Shown here in pieces: positions 1 to 8,691 of a DNA stretch of 64,000 bases (position 1 is the first letter of the stretch; each line of letters begins with the position of its first letter). Origin of the DNA: Schizochytrium sp. TIO01 (taxonomy: Eukaryota; Sar; Bigyra; Thraustochytrida; Thraustochytriidae); assembly GCA_004764695.1 (NCBI GenBank), contig SMSO01000033.1:2371001-2435000 (forward strand), in the 5' to 3' direction. Both the position numbers and the translations under genes were made by a program. Under the pieces are notes generated by a model. That model was not told the origin of the DNA. It saw nothing but the letters and a program-made list of their open reading frames with translations, and did not search any database.

Positions 1-1439
1 TACCAGAACACGCGCATGCCGCATGGCATCTAATACCGCAATGCGGCGGGTCTCGTATAAAAGGTGCTGGCGGGAGCGAAAGAGTGCGATACGAACGAAG
101 AGGGCCTTGAAATCAGCTCACGCTCGCGGCGAAGCCCTTCAAAGGCCTTCGATATCGAGGCCCCGAAGCCGCCCGAGTCCGCTTCTCGTCCCAGTCCAAG
201 CGGGTCCCTGACGAAACTGGGCACGAGCGCAGGTTTTCTGCGGCGCTTGCGAACTTGGCGCCGGCAGCTAGGCGAAACCGCTAGCAGTGCGCTAGAGATG
301 TGACGAGATTCTTCTTCTTTCAAGTTCTGTGGGACGCGCGTGCATAATGAACGCCAGCAAAGAGAGCGCCATATTGGATTGGCTTTCGCAGAATTCGCAA
401 TGCATTTTATTTGCGAACCCGCGAGTCCAAGATGAAAGCGCGCGACGCTGCGGCGACTCGACTTCACGCTGGGCTCGGCGGGCAGCTAGCTGGCTGGCCC
501 GCTGGCTGGCTGGCTGACTCCGGCTGCTCGCGGTGGAGGAACTAGATGGTGGTGATCTTGGCCGACTCGCTCGCTGGGTAGCACGCGGGCGCCTTCTTCC
601 CGAGGACTGCGAACATGAGTGGGCCCGCGCAGATGTACTCGCGGTGCGGAGGAAAAGGAACCGAGGCGGGCGCGAAGAGGGCGGGAGTCATACCCTAAAC
701 TAAATGAGAAGCTGCGGCGATCGTGCCAGGTCTCCTTGGAGCACGGGTTTTTGCATTTTTTTAATGGCAGGTATCTGTGAGGTAAATTGACCTTCTAGTC
801 TCGCTGCCAGTGTGCGATGCCCATCGCAGGTAATTCGCTGTGCAGGACGGTCGACGTGGGCGAGAGAAAGAAGGAGCTCTGCTGAGGATAGGGTCAAGGT
901 TCCGGGGCAGGGTCGAGGGCTACGTCTGTCTATTTATTGTCGTGTGCATTTCGGTAAAGGAGTATGCGTGTGGGGTCCTGGACCTTTCTCAAGAGATGGG
1001 ACCATTTATGGTAGCTCTGGCGACTTGTGCACCACGATGCATGGTAGCTAGCTAACTAGCTAGTTAGCGAGCATACACGTTTGACTGGTTAGGTTATTGT
1101 GCAGAAGTAGCAGTAGAAGCAGGTGCTATTAGTACTGATGCTTTCACCTTCTGTAAGCGCCCACGCATCGCAAGTTTTGATAAATAGGAAGCAAAACAGG
1201 AGGAGAGATTGAGTAACAAAAAACAAACATATTGCCTTAGGCTGAGTTAAAAGGAGTGACTTGTAGGAGGCAAAAACTAGAATGAAAGATGATTAGGGAG
1301 ATTTGCACGAGCAAACAATCTACAAAAAAAATGGCGTGCTCAATGAAGGTGAGCTCAAGGGGGGGTGGTATTTTGGGCGAAAGTGCGAATACCTGAAGAA
1401 TGGGAGCATTTCTAATAGTTTTTTTTTTTTTGCATTCAA
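1..1439. other. intergenic, no supported gene
   Basis: This stretch precedes the 3' end of the methyltransferase gene. The first 700 bases are GC-rich. They include a short CTGG-type tandem near 483-518 and an 18-base perfect palindrome at 1051-1068. Open frames here either start at non-ATG codons or are compositionally biased, and none resembles a known protein. A T-run at about 1420-1431 lies just downstream of the methyltransferase stop codon. Confidence 0.6.
1051..1068. repeat. 18-bp perfect palindrome
   Basis: GCTAACTAGCTAGTTAGC reads identically on both strands. The flanking bases (A before, G after) do not extend the symmetry. It lies in non-coding DNA about 370 bp downstream of the methyltransferase stop codon. 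No known factor site is recognised. Confidence 0.8.
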
Positions 1440-2636
1440 TTACTTCTTCTTGGCAACAGCGTTGGCCTTGTTTGAGACCTTGACAAAACGGTAGTGAGCA
1501 ACAAACCACTCATTGCCAGCTCCATTGCCGTTATCGTACTTGAAGAGCTCAGAGCAGGCCATACAAAAGAGACGCCAGGCTTGATATTGTTCAGATGCCT
1601 TGTCGCCATAGCCTTCTTCGAAGAACTTGATCAAGTCTTTGCGGTTCTTGTCGAGGTTAACAAGCCAGTCCTCGAGGGTGCGAGAGTAGTGAACGCCGTT
1701 AATTGCCCAGCGGTTCTCAACACGAAGGTGGTCATTGATCATCAGAAAGAGGTCATACGAAGGCATGGTGCCACCGGAGAAGAAGTTCTCGCTCATCCAG
1801 CCATCCTGGAAGTGGTATGGCATATCCTTGTGGCAGAATACGTGGACCATGACTTTGCCCTCGTCCTTAAGCCAGAGCGAGATATTCTTAAAGAGCACCC
1901 AATAGTTTTTCACGTGCTCAAACATTTCAATGCTAAGAACACGGTCGAAGCTAGCCTCGGGGAGTTCCAGATCGTTGACATCGCAAGTCTTGATATCAAC
2001 GTTCTTGTAGCCGCGTTCCTTGGCACGCGCCATGATGAACTCGCGCTGAGAGTTGGAGTGCGAGACTCCGAGCACATTGAGCTTAGGGTAGTGCTTGCCA
2101 ATGTACAAACTAAGAGATCCCCAGCCACAGCCAAGGTCGAGGACCTTGGAGCCCGCAGGAAGCTTGTCAAGTTCAGCACGGTCGCAGAAGAGCTTCAAGG
2201 CATGGTCCTCAGACTCAGCGAGTGTGGTGTTCGCATCCGGGTATAGACAGCATGAGTACTTCATCTGCGGTCCCATCTTCTTAATGAAGAACTCTGCCGG
2301 GACCTCGTAGTGCTGCTCCGCAGACGCATCAGACTGCTCTGCGATTCCACGTGTCTTGAGGTCCTCCACGAAGGCGTGGATGTACTCAGCCTGCTTCTCG
2401 ACATCGCCGCCAAAAGTAACTGTGTTGATGGTGGACGCAAGGAGCTTGCGGATTCCGAAACGCACGATCTTGTCCGGCATGTAACCCTTTTCAATCGAAG
2501 GCAGGAGAATTGGCTGCAGCACATTATTCACAATTACATCCATCTTGGTCTGATTCTCAGCGCCTTGTTTACGCATCTTGTCTGCCTCACTCACAGGTGA
2601 GCCCGCGTTGTTGTTCTCCTGCTTGGACGCCGCCAT
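1440..2636 (-). CDS. CFAS-superfamily SAM-dependent methyltransferase (coclaurine N-methyltransferase-like)
   Basis: A complete 398-residue ORF starts at an ATG in a good context (AAGATGG). The SAM-binding motif I, VLDLGCGWGSLSLYIG, lies near residue 165. It is followed by a post-motif segment FDRVLSIEMFEHVKNY and the C-terminal substrate-lid region typical of the cyclopropane-fatty-acid-synthase/mycolic-acid methyltransferase superfamily. A roughly 110-residue helical N-terminus precedes the Rossmann fold, and the order resembles the plant coclaurine N-methyltransferase-like branch rather than bacterial Cfa. The reaction is therefore SAM-dependent methyl transfer; the acceptor (amine or unsaturated acyl chain) cannot be told from sequence. 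No signal peptide or membrane segment is visible, so the protein is probably cytosolic. The C-terminus ends in a short Lys run. A second CFAS-family domain lies 8 kb downstream on the other strand. Confidence 0.88.
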   Translation of the reverse strand: MAASKQENNNAGSPVSEADKMRKQGAENQTKMDVIVNNVLQPILLPSIEKGYMPDKIVRFGIRKLLASTINTVTFGGDVEKQAEYIHAFVEDLKTRGIAEQSDASAEQHYEVPAEFFIKKMGPQMKYSCCLYPDANTTLAESEDHALKLFCDRAELDKLPAGSKVLDLGCGWGSLSLYIGKHYPKLNVLGVSHSNSQREFIMARAKERGYKNVDIKTCDVNDLELPEASFDRVLSIEMFEHVKNYWVLFKNISLWLKDEGKVMVHVFCHKDMPYHFQDGWMSENFFSGGTMPSYDLFLMINDHLRVENRWAINGVHYSRTLEDWLVNLDKNRKDLIKFFEEGYGDKASEQYQAWRLFCMACSELFKYDNGNGAGNEWFVAHYRFVKVSNKANAVAKKK

Positions 2637-2963
2637 CTTGCCTTGCCAAGAAGTTGATTAGTCTAAAGTTCACGCGTGTCGCGTCGAGTCAAGTTAAGCG
2701 AAGCGAAGCGGAAAGGAGGAGAAGCTTGCGTCTCTCACAACCTGCAGCTCACGTCCTGAGGGTGGCGGAGTTGTTCGCAAGCCTGAGGCGACCTCTGATT
2801 CGACAATTGCCAGCGAAGAAGACACGAATAGTGAATGTATGAATTGCTGAATGAATGACAATCAATCAATGAATTGCTAAAGGACTGAAGATCAGCGCTT
2901 GATTCCCAATAGCAGCTATAGCTACCTAAGGTATTAGGTAGGTACCCCTCCCTACCCAATGAA

Positions 2964-2966
<3 letters not shown>

Positions 2967-3005
<39 letters not shown>
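2967..3005. repeat. (CTTT)n microsatellite
   Basis: About nine and a half uninterrupted copies of the tetranucleotide CTTT lie in intergenic DNA upstream of the methyltransferase gene. Confidence 0.95.
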
Positions 3006-3198
3006 GAGCCAGGAACTGCTTACAGACAAAGCATCGACCAAAGAAAGTTGGCTGCTTTTTCCAGCCCAGACGTGAACAAGCCGCGGAGGCCACGATAAGA
3101 TATCGATCGAGGCGCTCAGGTGAACCAGCTTGTTCGCGGCGCAAGGGCATAAACACCCAATCGCGATTCGCAATCGAACGAAGGCATGAAACTGATTT

Positions 3199-3199
<1 letters not shown>

Positions 3200-3232
<33 letters not shown>
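3200..3232. repeat. (TGAT)n microsatellite
   Basis: About eight copies of TGAT/GATT, followed by the related degenerate tail ATTCATTAATTAATTG. Confidence 0.95.
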
Positions 3233-3233
<1 letters not shown>

Positions 3234-3682
3234 CATTAATTAATTGCCCTTTCGAAGGATCTTCAGCGGAGAGAGTCAGCGACTCAGTCTGACAGACCTT
3301 CCGAGTCTCCCCTCTCCCTCATCGCCGGCGAGGACTGCACAACCCGAGCTTTCTCGAGCCGCTGCGGGGAGAGCAAGCCGCTGCGGGCGACTAAGGGAGG
3401 GGTGCTGCGGGGAGCTGCTATCCACAGTGGGAGCCGTGCGAATTCTTGCGCTTTCGTCACAGAACCGACGCCATCGCCATAATTTGGGGAATTATTATTA
3501 CACCTCAGGCGATGGATAGATAGATAGATATATCCATCCAGCGACATGACCTAAAGATAGCAAGCAAGAACTCAACTGCCACGTAAATAGCGGCGATCGA
3601 AAGAGAGAAAGAGAGAAAGAAAATGAGCGAAAAAGAAGAGATGACAGTTCGTTCAAACTGACAACATGTTGTTATTATTATG

Positions 3683-3706
3683 TTTTTTTTTTTTTTTTTT
3701 TTTTTT
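3683..3706. repeat. poly-T run (24 T)
   Basis: An uninterrupted homopolymer of 24 T. A matching A-rich tract (interrupted by G) lies 100 bases further on, around 3806-3832. No retroposon body is recognised next to either. Confidence 0.9.
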
Positions 3707-4056
3707 AAATTGGAAAAAGGAAGCAACGAACGAACGGCACATTCTTCCTTCAGACATTTATTCCATCATGCAAATAATTAATTTTGATAATTCAAAATTT
3801 ATATTAAAAAAAAAAAAAAGAAAAAAAAAAAAGAGCAAACAAAGCAAACCCGAAGAACCTTTCAATCAAAATCGCCAAAAGCCGCCGCTCCCTCTGTGGT
3901 CCTGGGCTGGGCCCTTCGCGCTTCGATGGGCTTCTCACGGGGTGCAGCTCCATCCCGCCTTCTTCTCCCTCTCCTTCGCTGCGCCGGGAGAGGAAGGAGG
4001 CCCGTGGCTGGTTTATTCTTCCCTTTCGTGCCGCTTCCTGAACGATTTGGTTTTGC

Positions 4057-4104
4057 ATATACATACATACATATATATTATATATATATATATATATCAT
4101 ATAA
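4057..4104. repeat. (ATAC)/(AT)n tract
   Basis: An ATAC tetranucleotide run passes into an AT dinucleotide run of roughly 30 bases, inside a local AT-rich pocket of otherwise mixed-composition DNA. Confidence 0.9.
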
Positions 4105-4587
4105 TTTGAAATTGAAATTGAATTCAAAAAAAGAAAAAACGAATTCAAATCGTTCGCAAATCGTTCAAATCTTCTCCAAACCCCTCCTCCTCCTCCTCCT
4201 CCTTCACAGTCAGACAGGAAACCAACGACGACAGGACATCCAGCAGAGGCGCCGTTCGCAAAGACGCTCCGGCGGTCGAGTCGAGCAGGGCGTCGGCCGC
4301 CGTGACTTCAGACTCTCCTTTCTCCTCCTGGGTCCCAGTTCTTCTTCTCCCTCGAATCCGCTTCGATCTTCACTCATTCGCTCATTCACCAAATCATTCG
4401 TTCATTGAGCCATTCATTGAGCCATTCATTGATTGCCATTCCGTCGCGCTGCAGTTAATTCTCCAACTGGAGCCTCGAGGATGCCGACGCGGCGACCTCC
4501 TCATCTGATGCTCCTGAGCCTCCGCAGATCGAGCTCGAGGCGCGAGGCCATTGGCTCCGCGGTGGACGTGCTGCAAGTGCTGAGCTC

Positions 4588-4626
4588 GATGTATGGATGT
4601 ATGTATGGATGTATGTATGGATGTAT
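4588..4626. repeat. (GATGTATG)n short tandem repeat
   Basis: Roughly four and a half copies of an 8-base ATG/TATG-rich unit (GTATGGATGTATGTATGGAT pattern) in non-coding DNA. Confidence 0.85.
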
Positions 4627-5525
4627 CTTCTTGGCCAGACGATACCATGACAATTCGGATGGAGCTTTCGCAAAACTCAGCCCGTTCTCGCCGCTGGCGA
4701 CGAGCGGGTTTGCGCTCCTGGGAAGGCGAAGACGAAGACGAGACTGCGGCTGATCGGCCAATCGGCCAATCGGCCAACGATCGATTCCTCGCTGATTGAT
4801 CGATCGATGTGCTGATGGATTGATTTATTGGGGTCACTGCCGATGGCTGTGTGTCTCCTCCACTTCCATTCATTCACCTCTTCAAGGCTGAGCGGACCCT
4901 GAAAGTAAGTAACACGAAAGGAGCGGTTCGGCGCCTCGTCGGCTTGGGAGGAAGAAGAACTCAACGAAACTCAGTCGTCGTACAAAGATCGTACCGCCGA
5001 GAGAGCGCTTTGCGGCGGAAGCGACAGCGACATTGGAACTGCGCGATCATGCCGAGGCCGCATTGGCTCACAGGGAAAGAAAGATGTCATCAGCACTTGC
5101 AGCAGGCAGTGCTGGCGTATCTTTTTTTTTTTTTCTTTTTTTTTCTTTGCTGCTGCTGCTGCTGTAAAACTACGACCAAGGCGTCGAAGGTTATTTTGCC
5201 ATGGGCCTCACAAGGAGACACGTGCGGAATTCCCAGATGGCTTTAATCTGAGTCAGGGGAGTAAGGTTTGTATAGTTGGCGTATCACAGGATGGTAAGAG
5301 AAGCTACCTCGTTATATTATATACATGTGTCTTCTTAGAAAGATGAGGCGAGGTTTATGGGGAAGCCTTGCGATCATTATGGTCAAACCTGCTTCTAAGT
5401 TGCGGAAGAATCAAACCTGCCCATCATATGTTTGAGGTTGTTTCTGTTCGTATCAGGTTTTTTATTGTTGGGTTTGCTCGCGTTATTCAATTTGATACTT
5501 TGGTACACGCGACGCATGCGACGAA

Positions 5526-5822
5526 TCAAATTGACAGCACATGAATATCTGTATCTGCTCTTGACATGATGTCACGCGAATTTGCGAGGTCACATGTGAA
5601 TGCGGCAGGAAGGCATGCTAATCTTACCTCAGTGTTGCCTTGCGCCTTGTTTTCTTTCAAAGTTTTATAAAACTCTTCGCCGTCGAGGTAGCAACGAAGA
5701 GACTTCAAGTCCGATGGAGATTTTGAGATTCCCTCAGCACACTCCTGCCTATTTGCAGAATAAATATGTGCGTGAAATTGAAATTGATCCTCGTCTGTCC
5801 GAACACGGCACTGCTGCCTCAC
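5526..5822 (-). other. possible orphan exon, minus strand
   Basis: This open frame has balanced, protein-like composition, including a segment KSLRCYLDGEEFYKTLKENK. It is followed on the minus strand by a strong 5' splice-donor match, GAG|GTAAGA, at about plus position 5630, so the coding part would be about 5631-5822. The frame is open upstream only to a TGA near 5876 and has no ATG start (the first in-frame start is GTG at 5822). An upstream exon would therefore be needed. No family was recognised. It could be a fragment of a decayed gene or chance. Confidence 0.2.
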
Positions 5823-6373
5823 GAATGGACCAGTGCTGAGTCCGTGCTCGCCACACCCTCCAATTTGCTTACATCACCTGCGTCAATGTTGATGATCAGC
5901 GCACATTCACTGACCCATTAATTGGAAGGAAGCCTCTTCCACCATAGTCCTTTTCCAGACTTGAAAACTATCTCTAAGATCAGTATATGCGTGATGCTTT
6001 CCTTTCCGCACTGTCATATCGAGGTTCATACAAGTGAATAGCTTTCGCAAACAACAGAAATATTCGCCAGAGAAGTAAGTCCATATCTGTCTGAGTGATA
6101 CGGATTATGGGCACTGCCCACCAGCAATCATAAATAATCTCAGCGACGAGCGTCCTCACGCTTCTCGGTTCAGGACGGGCTTCTACGCGGTTTCCTACAG
6201 AGGGACGTTCGCGTTCGAGAGCCTTTTACGACTTCTGCGGAGACCGCCCGCAGTCTATGATCGATTGCGAAGCGCTTCACAATCGTGTTTCACAATCTAG
6301 CCCAATTCACGTGCTACCTATTTAGCTGCTCCAGAACAGCCCGAGGATCTGTTCGCAATTTGCAATTCTCTGC

Positions 6374-6450
6374 TGCAGATTGCAAAGCTGCAAATTGCAA
6401 AAGCTGCAAATTGCAAAAGCTGCAAATTGCAAAGCTGCAAATTGCAAAGC
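6374..6450. repeat. 15-16 bp minisatellite, 5 units
   Basis: Five head-to-tail copies of TGCAAATTGCAAAGC. Units alternate between 15 and 16 bases because of one extra A, and the first unit has G for A at position 5. Each unit contains the near-palindrome TGCAAATTGCA. Confidence 0.92.
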
Positions 6451-6604
6451 TGCATGGAGGTGAGTGGACCTATCGTAGGAGCAGGAGCTCCATAAGGCTC
6501 GCGCCGACTTACACGACATGAACGAGGGCAACGCTGAGGATGATGACGCTGTCTACAGTACCCGCTAAGCCCACTTCTACTTGCTGATCTCCTCTCCCTA
6601 CCAA

Positions 6605-6631
6605 AGCTGAGCTGAGCTGAGCTGAGCTGAT
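6605..6631. repeat. (GCTGA)n pentanucleotide repeat
   Basis: Five copies of the pentamer GCTGA (AGCTG) in intergenic DNA. Confidence 0.9.
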
Positions 6632-6942
6632 CTATTATTTATTTATTTTTATTAAAGTTAATTCGTCTCTTGGTTTGCTCATCAGCGCTACCGCCGACTA
6701 ACAGGTACGTACAAGTATACTTATTCTGCGAGAACGATACGTGCATGATTTATCTATGTTCTAAAACTCGAAGTTATTGCTAAACTCTTGTCATTCCTGA
6801 TGGTAATGAAGCGATTTGTGGAGCAAGTGATTGCTACTTTCACTTCCTTCTTCTTCTAGTTAGTTTGTTTGCTTGTTTATCAGTTAGTTTGCTCAAAGTT
6901 TGGCTGTTTGTTTGTTCAATATTTGTTTGTTTGTTCAATATT

Positions 6943-6996
6943 TGTTTGAATGTTTGAATGTTTGAATGTTTGAATGTTTGAATGTTTGAATGTTTG
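6943..6996. repeat. (TTTGAATG)n octamer array
   Basis: About six and a half tandem copies of TTTGAATG. It is preceded by two copies of a related TTTGTTTGTTCAATA unit starting near 6905. Confidence 0.92.
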
Positions 6997-7378
6997 ATTG
7001 ATTGTGTGCCAAAGAGAGAGAGAGAAGGAGCTGATGAGAAAGGTGGGTTGAGTCCTGCGCAGAGCCTGATCGCCTTCTTCCTCGCCTTGAACCTGAGGAG
7101 CGCACGCGCCCGAAAGCGCAGGAGATCGAGCCGCGGCGACGGAGGGCGTGAACAGGGAAGCCTCGCCCGCCCGCCCACCCGTCTGTCCACGCCTGCTCCG
7201 CGAAGACGGAGACAGGCTCTGCGGATGGTTGGAGCGTAAGGAGAGCGATCGCAATCCTCTCCAATCTCTCTCTCTCTAACGAACGAACGAACGAACGAAC
7301 AAATGAATGAACTCGAAGAAAGAAACGAACTCCTTTTACTCTTCTTTATTTGTCATTTGTCGTCTGTTCTTCACGCAA

Positions 7379-7442
7379 AATGAATGAATGAATGAATGAA
7401 TGAATGAATGAATGAATGAATGAATGAATGAATGAATGAATT
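7379..7442. repeat. (ATGA)n microsatellite, 16 copies
   Basis: This is the longest perfect tetranucleotide array in the window, about 64 bases of TGAA/ATGA. A shorter (CGAA)n run of five to six copies lies about 100 bases before it (near 7278-7301). Confidence 0.95.
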
Positions 7443-7751
7443 ATCCCAAAGTGCTTATTGCGCCATAGTAATCGTACGATGGCTTCTTCTTCAAGTTTTC
7501 GCTATTAGTTATCACCTGAAATCCACACCAAACGAGCTCTTAACAATTTTCTTCCTGTCAAAGAGGGATACGTATAAGGACTGGCGCCATCCGTCCTTTG
7601 GCTTTCGCGATGGGATCGTTGCAGAGGAGGCCTCGAAAGGCATCGCAAGGCGCACGTTGTGATGGAGAGGAGCTCTGGAGGGGACGAAAGCGCGAGCGGA
7701 GGAGGCGCTTTGACCTCGACGAGAGCCTTCAACCATGCGGCAGCAGCAGAA

Positions 7752-7779
7752 GAAGGAGAAGGAGAAGGAGAAGGAGAAG
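7752..7779. repeat. (GGAGAA)n hexamer repeat
   Basis: Between four and five copies of GGAGAA in purine-rich intergenic DNA. Confidence 0.85.
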
Positions 7780-8129
7780 TGAGGGGTGATTACTGTCGGA
7801 TACTCTTTTCTTTGTTTATCTTTTCTTTTTACACTGCATAATAATGAATGTGATTGAATTCTTCGTTTGTTATCCTTCTCAGAGCGCCAGGAGGTGGAAG
7901 ATACAGCCCCGCAGTCGTTGCCAGGAAAGGCAACCCCTCACGGGGGCTACATACCACAGCTGCAGTGGAGGAGGGAGAGGCGCTCAGAAGAATCTTCCAC
8001 AGTGACTGCGGTTAGCTGCAGGAGACGCCTCACAGCAGAATGGGGGAATCACGCGGCGCAGAGGAGACGCAGTGAGGGGGTCCATGCCTCTGTCTGTCTG
8101 TCTATCTCTATTGGGTTTCTTTCTTTTTT

Positions 8130-8177
8130 CTTGTTTTCTTTCTTGTTTTCTTTCTTGTTTTCTTTCTTTCTTTCTTT
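8130..8177. repeat. (TTTCTTTCTTGT)n 12-mer repeat
   Basis: Three copies of a 12-base pyrimidine-rich unit pass into a plain (CTTT)n run. The array is about 500 bp upstream of the oxidase-CFAS start. Confidence 0.88.
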
Positions 8178-8691
8178 CCTCCTTTTGGAGTTTGTGATTG
8201 AAAAAGAAATGAAAGTCAGCAATCGATCAAATTCAACGATTGATTCGAATAGTCACTCTAACATAATCGATCGAGTGCTCGATCTTCAGGGCATCGTCAC
8301 CAAACTGCAATCAAAGAAAAGCTGAGGCGGCTGCTGCGACCGCGAGGAGGATCGCGACTTCTGTGCTCGACTGCAGGAACTGAGGGCGCAGCTGCTTATC
8401 CGCGAGCAGTGGGAAACTAACTGAGTCATCAGCGAGGCCTGCTGTAGCGTGACGAACGAAGCAGCCAACCAACTGACTCCAAGAACTACGCCGAAAACTG
8501 CAGTATCGACCACGACAGTGACATCGACAGCGACAGCAAAGATCTGCGGACGATCTACCAGACCCATATTCTGGCCAGACCTGCAGAGTCCATCGGTCGA
8601 CCGGTCTTTCAAGCTAGTTGAATATTTCACAAATTGATTGATTGCTTGGTGGAATTCCGCAAGAAGGAAAGGCCACCAGAATTCATTCAAA

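Larger units (their letters stand above)
2637..8691. other. 6-kb simple-repeat-rich intergenic region
   Basis: No convincing gene is seen between the methyltransferase start and the oxidase-CFAS start. The region is packed with short tandem repeats (listed separately), homopolymer runs, an AT dinucleotide tract and GC-rich islands. Open frames are mostly low-complexity translations of repeats, such as poly-Phe/Lys or Arg-rich stretches. One possible exon on the minus strand near 5638-5822 is noted separately. The density of repeats is far higher than anywhere else in the window. Confidence 0.7.

Noticed and set aside
30-467. 145-codon minus-strand frame
   Set aside because: It starts with GTG, is Arg/Ser-rich from GC-rich DNA and has no recognisable domain.
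3683-3832. Poly-T and poly-A runs as retroposon tails
   Set aside because: No target-site duplication or element body was recognised beside them.
3666-4148. Overlapping frames on both strands rich in Phe, Lys and Ile/Tyr
   Set aside because: They are translations of poly-T, poly-A and AT repeats.
2967-8177. CRISPR-like repeat arrays
   Set aside because: The repeats are contiguous microsatellites without unique spacers, and the DNA is eukaryotic.
7867-8325. 152-codon plus-strand frame near the repeat island
   Set aside because: Much of it translates a CTTT/TTGT repeat into Phe/Ser runs. There is no ATG start or homology.
8638-8691. 18 extra N-terminal codons on the oxidase-CFAS frame
   Set aside because: They begin at TTG, which is not a normal eukaryotic start. 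The first ATG at 8692 has a good context and directly precedes the FAD-binding fold.
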